DNA from: Elephas maximus indicus | Lineage: Eukaryota > Chordata > Mammalia > Proboscidea > Elephantidae | DNA: 64,000 nt | Direction: 5' to 3' | Assembly (NCBI RefSeq): GCF_024166365.1 | Contig: NC_064835.1 | Coordinates: 63,778,607 to 63,842,606 of the forward strand | Shown here: positions 34,138 through 44,162 of the stretch, piece after piece | How positions within the stretch are numbered: the stretch's first letter is position 1 | How the letters are laid out: each line of letters starts with the position of its first letter | The notes under the pieces: generated by a model | Seen by the model: only the letters and a program-made list of their open reading frames with translations | What the model was told of the DNA's origin: nothing | Database searches by the model: none | Program-made: the position numbers and the translations under genes

Positions 34138-34660
34138 TGCTAAAGGGTCAGTAATCATGAAAGAAGTTGAGAAAGCTGTCAAAGAACTATCACTAATATT
34201 TATACTTTTAATTTTTTCTCGTATTTCTGATTTTTCCTGGTTGCATGGCTAAGTCCACCAGGCAATCGTGGTGAGAATTTGTCTCTTTCCTTACTTTAAT
34301 TGAAGGGCTTCTAATGCTTAGTTGTTAATTATAGTGTTTGCTTTGAGTTTACCAAGTAAAGGAATTTTCTTCTCTTCCTAGCTTCTTGTGTTTATAAGAA
34401 ATTAGTGTTGAATTTTATCAACTGCTTTTTTTCAGCATTGACAAGAGTAATCTTTTCTTCTTTTCCTTTGCCTATTAATACAGTAAAGCCCTAATGTTGC
34501 AGGATTTCTTGGTTCACTCATGGATTCAGTCCCACTTGGTCATGGTGTCTGATTATTTTGATGAACTTTGGATTTTATTTGCTAGTATGTGATTTAGGAT
34601 TTTTGCATAAATATTCATAAGTAAGATTTGTCTGGACTTAAATGTTTTGTGCTGTCTTCA

Positions 34661-36039
34661 AAAGATTTTGTTTTGGTGTGCAGGAATACTTTTTTGATAA
34701 ATCTTGTATTTTTTTCCTCTTTGCTTTGGTGTATGAAGACTTATCTGTTCCTTGGCATAACCCACAAAACTAACTTCATCTGGGGCAGGGGTGGTAGCTA
34801 GAGGATCGATTATTGATGGTTTCTGATCTCTGTAAACCATCAGATGAGTGTAGATGGGGGAAGGGGGTTAGCATGGGAAGTAAGCTAAAAATATAGGTTA
34901 CTAGCAGACCTAATTTGTATGTACTACCTCTAAGCAATCTCTTATCTAACCTGAAGATTCCTCTACTCTGCAGACAGTGGAACTGGGGATGGAGATGAAG
35001 GGTATTTTCAAGAATCAACAAGGAAGGTGAATCAATAGGCTTTTGGTTAACTAGTCAGATTAAGTATTCCAGGGAGGTAGAGGTGTCAAACTACTCTCCC
35101 CTTGGTTTACTGGGAAAATGAAAGAGTTGCTAGAAAGAAAAATGTCCAGAGGAGGACTGGTTTTAGGGAAGATGAGGAATTCACCCCTGGACATGTGTAG
35201 AAGATATCTTTTAGTAGCTTGATGAAGGAAAGGACAGAGAAAGATTGGACATAAGGTGTTGTCACATGGCTAATGTAATCCGCACAACTAACCTATCTCC
35301 AATGTACAGATCATAAACTGAGACTCAGAAAGGTTAAGTGACTTCCCCAAGGTCTTTTAATTCTAACTGTCATGCTCTTTCCATCACATCCCACCCTTTG
35401 TGAGATGTCCGTCCAGAGGCTCATTGGTGCTAAGGGAAAGTCCTTTTAGGCTAAGGGGTATATTGGCTTGGTTATAGGCAGAAAGGAGGAAACATTTAGA
35501 CACGGCAAGAATAAATTTGCTTGAGATAAAAGAGGTGAGCACAGTTCTAGAGTATATAAGAGGATTTATTCAGAAAATACTTATTGAGAGCATAGACACT
35601 GGAACCATAAAGAAGACACAGCTTCTATACTTGAAATCTTCTTAATCCATCAAGAGAAAGGGGCATATAATGTATTGCCTGACTTCCCAGCTCCCACCTA
35701 TACAACCCATCCCACCCCTTCCCTCTCGCCTTCTCCCTCACCCATGTTTCCATTAGGCCGGGCCTATATCTGCCTTAACTGTCAAGTTAGGCCGTGGTGT
35801 ATGAGTGAGAAAGAAAGAAAAAATTACAGCAATATGATTAGTTCTGGGATGGTATACACAGAATGCTCTGGAGTGCCAAGGAAGGGGAGGCAAACTGGAA
35901 AACCTTACAAAGAATATGATATTTGAACTGGGATTTTAAAGGTAAGTAGTAGTTTATGAGGCAATGACGCGATATTTAAAGCAGAAGGGTCTGAAAGGGA
36001 ACAATAAAAGAAAGGACATTAAAAGCAGTAGTAACTGGT
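34661..36039. other. Intergenic, mainly unique, one MIR
   Basis: A minus-strand MIR is readable at 35265-35395 ('actgagactcagaaaggtta', 'agtgacttccccaaggtc'). The rest shows no gene or identifiable repeat. The 83-residue frame at 35675 is proline/serine-rich low complexity. Confidence 0.6.
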
Positions 36040-36560
36040 ATACGTAAAGGCTTAGGTTACTGTATACCCATCAGACTGTCAAAACTAGAAAGTGCAACAA
36101 TGCAAGGGTTGCTAAGGATGAGGGGAGCCGGGCAACTTTGTGCATTGCTAGTTAGTGTGGACTAGTGCAGCCTCCCTGGAGAGCCACCCAGCAGAGCTTA
36201 GTCAGTTGAAGCATGCACATAGGCTAGGACCCTGTAATCTCACTCATGGTTAAACACACAGAGACCCTCACACATAGGTCCATGTACAACAATGCTCAGT
36301 GTACACTGTTTGTTGTAACAGGGAGTTGGAGGCGATCTAGGTGTCTGTTGCTATGGTAAAATGTGGTAGGTACATATTCTGAAATATTTTATAGCAGTCA
36401 GAAGTAACAAACTAGAAGTACAAAAAGCAACATGACTAGATCTAAAAAGGTGTTAATTAAAAAAAATCAGAAACAAATGAGATCTATAATACAAGATCAT
36501 TTATATAAATTAAAAATACATACATACATACATATGATGGCCGCATTTTTAAAGATAGAT
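36040..36560 (+). mobile_element. Old L1 3' UTR, sense
   Basis: 'gtatacccatcagactgtca', 'cacataggtccatgtacaac', 'agtaacaaactagaagtaca' are L1M-like 3' UTR phrases. It ends in an A/T-rich (catac)n run. Confidence 0.65.
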
Positions 36561-37439
36561 ATACACGACCAGGCATATATACCAACACAGGGTAGTGTGT
36601 GTTTGGGGTGGGGGTAGGGGATCAAGAGCAGGAATGGGGACTGAAGGGGAAAAGGAAATAAGAGTGAGCCCTGTCCTGCTGAAATATCCATGAACCGTGG
36701 AGAATGAGTATCAATTTCCTGCCCCTGCAGTCCAAATAAAAGACTTAGCAATATAAAAGTGTCAAAGTCTGCTTGGACCACGGAAGAGGCTGGGTGAGTG
36801 GGAGGCAACCCCAGGGCTGCAGCTCGGAGAAGAGGGCAGGCCTGGGGCACTGGGTCTCCGATCCTGAGGATGACAGGGAGCTGCTGACAGCTTTTCAGCA
36901 GGAAAGAATACTTTGTTTTAAAAGATCCCTCTGGTGACCTAGAGGATAAGGAAAGACTGGAGACAGTATAGTGTCCAGGAGACTTTTTTAAAATTACAGG
37001 TGAAAGGTAAAAACAGCAGAACTAATGTGGATAGGTGGGATGGGAAAAGGGTGGGTGCCTTCTGGGGCCAGTGTATTAACCCACCATAGACCACCTCCTT
37101 TTTTAATAGAAGTAGGCATTGGCTTCACCCATCTCAGTAGACCTTTTGAGGGGTGTGAGGGCATTCAGCAACACAGAGGTCAGAGTATAGTTGACTCTCT
37201 CCTTCTGATCCCACTTCCTCCTCTGGTCCAGGTTACCCTGGCACAGAAAACAGGTGACTTGAGCTCTGATTTCCAACTCTTCGCTCTGGTTCCAGAAGTG
37301 GGCTTGGACAGTCTACACCTTCTCTCTGGGTCTCATTTCTTCTCTCTTCCCTTCCCAGCTTTCACTTTCTTTGGCTCCATATCACCTCCCTAGTAAAAGC
37401 TACCAACAGGGAAATCTTGCCCCCTCCCAAAATCCCCCC

Positions 37440-37760
37440 AGGTACCTCCAAAGTCCTGACATCCTCCTTAATCTTCCAGCGCCACTGCCCCACCCTGGTG
37501 AGGAGGAGTAACAAATTGGTATCGTAATGGCCCTGCTGATTGCATTATGGGTGCCTAATGCAATATGCCCTCATGAGAACCATCCATCAGAGAAGAGCCC
37601 CTCCCCAAGTCCCTGCCAACCCCCGTCACATTAGTCAGGCAGCCCATTCATCACTACCACACACCTCCATGGAGACTGGCCTAGACAGATGAGGGGCCAA
37701 ATCAGATTTATGGGGAGGCATCATGGAAAAAAATCAGCCCCATCCATCTCCCAGACACTG
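37440..37760. promoter_or_regulatory. Candidate conserved non-coding element with POU/homeodomain-type inverted repeat
   Basis: Repeat-free and unlike its surroundings. At its centre is a perfect 9-bp inverted repeat: ATTGCATTA (37539-37547) and TAATGCAAT (37556-37564), spaced by 8 nt. Further TAATGG and TCATGAGAA motifs lie around it. No coding frame. Enhancer function, possibly for CYP26B1 about 13 kb downstream, is inference. Confidence 0.4.
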
Positions 37761-38384
37761 AGGAGGGAGCCCTGTGTCCCCACTCCCTCCAAGGCTCCTT
37801 AGGGAAACGGGTGCTAATCGAGAAACCAGCCAAGTTGCCTTTGTTTTCCTGAAGGCCCATTCCTGAGCCCCTGTGTTGCCTAGCACAGCCCTAGAACTGA
37901 TTTCTCTAGGAGTTCATACTTTCTGGAGCAAAGCGCCTGCTCGGACTGGTATACAATGCCCAGAGTCAGCCACAACTTCTGAGAATCCCAGGGACTGCAT
38001 TTAATAGGGTTCCTGGGTTGGATTAGCTGCTGTGAGCAGACAGTGGGGAAGAGTAGATGAAGCCCAGTTCAGGAAGGAGACCAGTCCTAGGGCCACCTGC
38101 ACATGGAAGGTGATCTCATTTAGGCCCTGCATCTGAGCTGAGGCCTTCCTTGCTGGGGGCTCATTTTAGCCCTGATGGCCATACTGGCATGGAAGAGACA
38201 TTGAGAGGATTAAGGATGGTGGGGCAGGATCTGGGAGAAAACTACCTTCAAGTCCCAAGATTCATGAAGCCTGAAGCTTGTAATATTTAGGGGAACCTCT
38301 TTCAGAAAATTCAAAGTGTCGAAGTGCCAGGGCCCCTCCCAGGACTTTGGAAGGAGCCTCTAGAAATGAGGGGCCGGAAGCTTC

Positions 38385-38620
38385 AGCTTCACCATAAGTC
38401 CGCCCCTGCTATGTGCCTGGCACTGTGCCAAGTATTTTATATGCATCATAAAAAAAAAAAAATCCTCACAACTGCCAATTGCCCAGCAATTATTCTCCCC
38501 AATTTTATGAGAAAATTGAGCCTCAGAGAGATGAAGTGACTTGGCCAAGACTATCCAGCTGGGACGTGACAGAACAATGACTGAAACCAGGTCTGTCTGA
38601 TTTTGTGGCCTGTACTTTTT
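38385..38620 (-). repeat. MIR
   Basis: Antisense MIR phrases in order: 'gtgcctggcactgtgccaag', 'ttttatgagaaaattgagcc', 'agagatgaagtgacttggcc'. An A run splits it at 38449-38461. Confidence 0.85.
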
Positions 38621-38639
38621 TTTTTTTTTTTAACTCATT

Positions 38640-39949
38640 CCACTGCCACTTGGCCAGGGTTGATTTGGACTAGGAGGGATCTCAGGTCCAACTGTCTCCT
38701 TTCTAGATGCCCCTAAAGCTGTGGACAGGTTATTTTATACTCAAGTACTATAGCTGCCCTGGGGTGCCTGAAAGAAAGGAGGCAGAGGCAGAAACAGGGA
38801 TAGGAAGGGTGGAAGAAATTCTTCTAACAGAATCCTAAGAGATCAGTGATGGGCTCTGGGCTTTGGGCAGCCCATCCCCTACAAGAGTTAATCTTACTTC
38901 CCCCAAGCTAACCATGGCCCCATGTGAACTGGATACTAGTGGAGGGATCCCAGAGGCTGAGCAGAGCTGAAAGCCCATTTCTGGGACCCCGGCAGAGGGC
39001 CATGTGGGGTCCTGTTTGCATCAGTGTAGCTTTCTCTGAAAAGCCTGCCCCATCCCCAGCAGGCCTGGGTATTAAGGGTGCTGAGAATGGTGGGTAGCCC
39101 TCCTCTTGCCAAGCAAGAGCCTCCAGGGCCATGGAGTTCCACTCCTGAGCCTCATGGAGAACGGGAAGGGGGGCTGGCATGTGCAATAAGGTAGGAAGAG
39201 AACGTGTGCTTCTCTGTGACCAGGTGTGAACACAGTGAGAATAAGGATATGTGCATGCACCCAGAGAGGAAGCATCATGAACATTCCCCTGCTCATTTGG
39301 TCTCCATTGACAGTTTTTCCCGGTTATCTTCTTCACAATTGTCACCTGTCCCTGAGGGCTTGTCTCCCCTCAGGGCTATCTAAAAAGACTTGTCTGGAAA
39401 TTTGGTGAAGTGGCGCTGTAGTAACTGGCATGACAATGTAGGGTCCTTGCCTAAGCACCTCCATCCTCCTCCGCCTCATGCATCTCCTGCCCTTCTCTCC
39501 CTGCCTTCCTCCAGGCCCGCTGGCCTTAGCTGCGAAGGATTCCTCTGCACCCCCTCTAATCCTGCACCACGTGGGCTCTCACACAGTGGTTCAAGAAAGC
39601 AGAGGAGCGAAGGGTTCCATTCCTCTCTATTCATTGCCTGGATTTCTTCCCACTCTTTCTGCACACCCCATTCCAACATGGGATTTATGTGTGACCACTC
39701 CATCTAGTAGGTTTTGGGTCTTCTCTCTGGCCTCACCGGATCTTCGCTCACCCCAGTCCGCAGAGGTTGCCTTCCTGTCTCAGCTCTGAGCATACAGTAG
39801 AAGGCCACAGAGCCAGGTTGTGGTTTCCAGGGACTCACAGGCTGATGGAGGACATAGTTGAATGGAGAAATTCTACCCTGACTAAAGGGATGCAGTCTGG
39901 ATGTGTTCTGTCTGCAGGTAGACAAGACCCATACCCACATAGGGGGTAT
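38640..39949. other. Intergenic, no recognised feature
   Basis: Unique-looking, moderately GC-rich. Several overlapping frames of 60-145 codons exist on both strands in 38908-39940, but none resembles a known protein and none stands out by codon usage. Confidence 0.55.
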
Positions 39950-40308
39950 CCCTGTTGTTGTTGTTGTTAGGTGCTGTTGAGTCTGTTTCGAATCACAGTG
40001 ACCCTATGTACAACAGAATGAAACAATGCTGGGTCCTGCGCCATAGGTTATGCTAGAGCACGTCGTTGCAGCCACTGTGTCAATCCACTGTGTCAGCCAC
40101 TGTGTCAATCGTTAAGGGTCTTCTTCTTTACTCACCCTCTACCAAGCATGATGTTCTTCTCCACGGACTGGTCCCTTCTGATACCATGTCCAAAGCATAT
40201 GAGATGAAGTCTTGCCATCCTTGTTTCTAAGGAGCATTCTGGCTGTTCTTCCAAGACAGATTTGTTCATTCTTCTGGTCTTTGCCAACATTATAATTCAA
40301 TTTTAGGT
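39950..40308 (-). mobile_element. RTE LINE 3' end
   Basis: (TTG)n, then 'gttaggtgctgttgagtctg' and antisense C-terminal RTE sequence to 'ttgccaacattataattcaa'. A local duplication of 'ccactgtgtcaatc' occurs at about 40072-40112. Confidence 0.85.
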
Positions 40309-40325
40309 ATCCCTAAAAGTGTGTA

Positions 40326-40477
40326 AACCAAAAAACCCATTGCCAGCCCTGACTCACAGCAACTCTGTAGGACAAGTAGAACTGCCCCCTAGGGTTTCCA
40401 AGGAGCCGCTGGTGGATTTGAACTACTGACTTTTTGGTTAGCAGCCAAGCTGTTAACCATTGCACCACCAAGGCTTC
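40326..40477 (-). mobile_element. AfroSINE, short form
   Basis: Tail shortened ('ttgccagccctgactcacag'), head complete ('attgcaccaccaaggcttc'). It lies 17 bp from the RTE fragment. Confidence 0.9.
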
Positions 40478-40770
40478 AGTTAGAAGTGTGTATGCCACTG
40501 TATAATATGGTACAAAGCCTCAGTGTAATATATGGTTTTACATACAAGTAAAACTGCTAAAAAGGCAGCTGGATAAAAAATCCTATTAATGGGAACCCAT
40601 GGGTCAGTCAAGAAATTTTGTGTATGTGTGTGTCCCTACACTGGGTAGGGGCTGATATTGCTGACCTCTGAGTTCCTTGAGAACCCCAAGAATCTAAATG
40701 CTAAGGGGAAACAAAAAGAATATTCAGTCTCAAGTGAGGTTAACTAGGAGGTGTATGTTGGGTGAGAGAC

Positions 40771-40942
40771 AAACAAACCAAACCAAACCAAACCTGATAC
40801 ATGGCAACATTTGTTACAGAGTAGAACTGAGCTCCATAGGGTTTTCTTGGCTGTAATATTTACAGAAAAAGATCTCCAGGCCTTTCTTCCACAGTGCCAT
40901 TAGGTGGGTTCAAACCACCAACCTTTCAGCTAGTAGCTGAGC
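40771..40942 (-). mobile_element. AfroSINE, divergent long form
   Basis: An (AAACC)n start, then a tail without the usual 'gagtcgattcc' block, then 'gtagaactgagctccatagg' and 'gtgggttcaaaccaccaacc'. The tail part is rearranged or deleted. Confidence 0.8.
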
Positions 40943-41467
40943 ACAAAGTTGTTTGCACCTTTGGGCAAGAGAAGAGTTCCCTTTTTCCCAGGCTCCTTTT
41001 CCTCTTCTTGTGCCCTGAATGTTGGTGTTTCTTGGGGCTGTTTCTAGGCCCGCTTCTCTTTCTACGCAGGCTTCTCTACTCCCATGTCTTCCATTATCAT
41101 TATCTGAATGCAAACAATGTGCAAATCTCTCTCCAGCCCAGGTCTCTTTTCTGGGCTCCAGACCTCTCTATTTTACAGCCCACCAGACAGCTCCACCTGA
41201 ATATCCCTTAAACATGTGGAACTGCCATGACCAAAACCAAGCTCATCATCTTGTCCCCAAAACCTGATCCTTCTCCTGAGTTCTCCACCTCAGTAGATAT
41301 CACCACCATGCACCCAGTTACCCAACCTGAAACCCTGACTAGCCTATCCCTCATCCCCACATGTCTAATCAGTTGCCAAATCTGTCGAATATTTTTGATT
41401 CTAACTCTTTCTAAAACCTGCCTACTTTTCATCATCTCACTGGTATTAACTTGGTTCAGCCCTTAGC

Positions 41468-42110
41468 ATGTTGGCCAACAGCTCGGGCTCTAGTCCAGAT
41501 TGCCTGGGTTTGAATTCTAGAGGAGATTAAATATAACCCCAAAGTGCAAACGTGCAGCAAGATTCATTTGGGCAAATTGCTTAACCACTTGGTACCTCAG
41601 ATTCTCCCTCTGTAAGGTAGGATAATAGTGTCTACCTCACTGGGTTGTTGTTTTGATCAAATGAAATCTCACATGTGAAGTGCTTTTAAAATTGTCTGGC
41701 ATACGTTGTTATTAGGTGCTGTCAAGTCAGTTCCGACTCATAGCAACCCTATGTACAACAGGAATGAAACGCTGCTGGGTCCTGCGCCATCCTCACAATC
41801 ATTGTTATGCTTGAGCCCATTGTTGCAGCATCTGTGTCAATCCATCTCCCTGAGAGTCTTCCTCTTTCTCTTTGACCCTCTACTTTACCAAGCATGACAT
41901 CCTTCTCCAGGGACTGATCCCTGCTGATAACATGTCCAAAATATGTGACATGTAGTCTTACCATCTTTGCATCTAAGAAGCATAATGGTTGTACTTCTTC
42001 AAAGACGGATTCGTTCGTTCTTTTGGCATTCCATGGTCTATTCGGTATTATTCAGCCGCACCATGTAGGAAGTGCTAAATAAGTGTTAGCTATTTTGTTA
42101 TAATATTATT
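41468..42110 (+). repeat. MIR, interrupted by RTE
   Basis: MIR parts in order: 'cagctcgggctctagtccag', 'cagattctccctctgtaagg', 'ctcactgggttgttgttttg', 'aattgtctggcata', then after the RTE insertion 'ggaagtgctaaataagtgtt'. A short extra stretch at about 41521-41570 also interrupts it. Confidence 0.8.
41703..42063 (-). mobile_element. RTE LINE 3' end, inserted in MIR
   Basis: 'gttgttattaggtgctgtca' through the antisense C-terminal region to 'ggtattattcagccgcacca'. MIR sequence continues directly beyond. Confidence 0.87.
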
Positions 42111-42164
42111 ATTACCTGAGTTATCACCATAGTCTCCTAACAAGTCTCCCTGCCTCAACTCTCA

Positions 42165-42310
42165 TTCTCTTCTAATCCATTTACAGTACAGGAGAAGCAC
42201 TGAGGCTCGTATAGGTAAAGTGTATTGCCCAAGTTATTAAGTGGCAGAGCAGATTTTCGCATAGGCCTAATTGACTTCGGAGCCCCTTGTTCTAAGCTAC
42301 TGAGCCACTC
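42165..42310 (-). repeat. MIR
   Basis: Antisense MIR: 'caggagaagcactgaggctc', 'ttattaagtggcagagcag'. Decayed. Confidence 0.7.
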
Positions 42311-44095
42311 TGCCCGTTTGCAAGTATGAAGAAATGAATACATTGGAATAGTAGTAGTCTAAGGAAAGCGTGAAACCAATGGAGGGAAAAATGAAAAGAG
42401 AGAGTCAGAGGCACTCCAGATTTTCCAAAGGGAAGGAGTTTGAGAGTAGCAATCTGGTTGCAGGGACTTTGAAGCTGAGCTTGAAGAGCGAGGGTAGAGT
42501 TTGGGTGGAGATGCTGATGGAGAGAATGTGTTAGAGGGGCTAAAGTCCTCCCAAGAACCTCTTGGTGCCCCTACAGTGGTCAGGCCTTGATAGTGGGGAC
42601 CAGGTAAAACCCTGGATGGATCTCAGGCAAGTGCTAGAATAGGCGGGGTTATCAGACAAGTCTGAACTGGGGGCATCTTACTGGGAATTGTTTCTTTTAC
42701 CTTTGGCCACTCGATGTCTAGGGAGAAAACTAGGGATCCAGGTTAACTGGGAGCTGGGGTGGAGTATAGTGGTGTAGGTGTGAAAAGAAAGGTGGTGGAA
42801 GATGTTCAGGTGGGAAACCACACAGCCTCCCTGCTCCACCTCTTCATCTCCTCCTTCTGAGGAGTCAGCGGGAGCCATGGTCTCATCCAAGAGGAAGTGA
42901 TTTGGTAGCATTTTGGACATGGGGGTGAGGAGTTCTGCCAACTAGCTTCTCAGATTAGCTCTGCTCTCCAAGGTCTCTGGGCAAGGCTGCCAGTCAGTTG
43001 GCTCGTCTACCTGCTGAATGGCTTCTACAAAACCCAGCTGAGAATGGGAAGGCAGGGTAGAGGTGGACTTGTTTCAGGCATTGTCTGCATGCTCTGGATA
43101 AGGGGGTATTTTTCCTCTCCAGACTTGTTGGTCTCCATCTGAGGCTGGTAACTGAGGTTGCTGCCCTTCCCTCTGTCCCCAAAGAATGGAAACCTTTGGG
43201 ACAAGCAGCCCAATGCCACCTGTGTCCTCTGCTTCAGGCCCCAAACTGCCTTGCCAGTCCATCCTTCTCCATCCATCCATCCTCTCAGTTCAGGTGTAGG
43301 GCAGAACTCTGATTGGCAGGGAGAGGTCCACCCTATCCCTGTTCCAATCATATCCCTACAGAGAAGCTGACTAGACAGGTTGAAATAGAAGTAACCTCTC
43401 TGAGGAGGCTTCCCTAGCATGGGGGGTAGGGAAGGGGATCCCAGGAGCCCTGGGGAGAGGAGGCTGGACTCCAGCTTGTCTGACTCAGCCCATGTGACAA
43501 TGAACAGTGCCCATTTTAAAAATCAACAATCCTGCAATTTCTGAGATCTGTGGGATTTTTGCAGCTTGGGATGAGGGTGGCGGAAGCAGTTTTTAACAAC
43601 AAAAAACATGAAGGCAAATTCTCCTGGAGCTACCCAACCACATCCCCCATCTTTCATATCTGTGTTTTACCTTCGACAAAAGCTCTGGGTTCTCTGTCAT
43701 GGCTTTCTTTTTTCTTCCTGGATCCCAATTGTCAAGCCTTCAAGAAAATGCACTTCAGTCCTTTGTCACTGAGTGTAATTTGATAAACTGAGCAGAAACA
43801 CACTGCTCTCCCCATCCTTTCAAAAACTGTTACTGCCAGAGAAAGAGGATGAGGGAAAGAGATCTGAGGTCTTTGAATGGAAGTTTAAGCACGAGCGCAC
43901 GCGTGCACGCACGCGCGCGCACACACACACAGACACACACACACACTGTCTCACACACATATCAGGACGTAGAGTTGCCTAGGCTGGGAGGAGGTTGCAT
44001 CCCAGATTCTTGGGCGTGGGGGCCTAGCCCTGGGGTCCTGGGACGGATGCCCTCCCAGCTCATAGCGATTCCCCTAGTTGCAGGCCCTTCTTGCA
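42311..44095. other. Start of the repeat-poor zone; candidate conserved block
   Basis: No interspersed repeat recognised. 43480-43800 has alternating AT-rich blocks in otherwise GC-balanced DNA ('aaaaatcaacaatcctgcaa', 'gagtgtaatttgataaactg') and may be conserved. The purine/pyrimidine-alternating tract at 43891-43946 is a (CA/CG)n microsatellite. Confidence 0.5.
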
Positions 44096-44137
44096 ACCGC
44101 CCAGTGGGCGGTGCCAGGGCAGGTTTCAGGCTATAAA
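44096..44137 (+). promoter_or_regulatory. Candidate TATA promoter with paired GC boxes
   Basis: A perfect 17-nt palindrome, ACCGCCCA-G-TGGGCGGT (44096-44112), presents two opposed GC boxes. TATAAA follows at 44132-44137, 19 nt downstream. A start site would fall near 44162, in 'gagggagcgccattgctgc'. No annotated gene is expected here, and the downstream frames are not convincing, so a non-coding transcript is the likeliest product. Function is inferred. Confidence 0.4.
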
Positions 44138-44162
44138 GGGCTCTTGGCTCTCCAGGCCTGAG

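Larger units (their letters stand above)
28900..34660 (-). mobile_element. Mosaic of antisense old L1 fragments
   Basis: Long antisense L1 blocks: 'gaactttttattttggaata' (29000), 'tccactcatcagttgatggg' (30800), 'cctgtgcccattttaaattg' (31430), 'accattcattgaaaacgctg' (31870), and ORF2-like antisense DNA to about 34660. AfroSINEs interrupt it at 29141, 29641, 30436, 31134 and 33939. A dinucleotide-rich TG/TA stretch lies at 32420-32490. No intact LINE frame remains. Confidence 0.7.
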
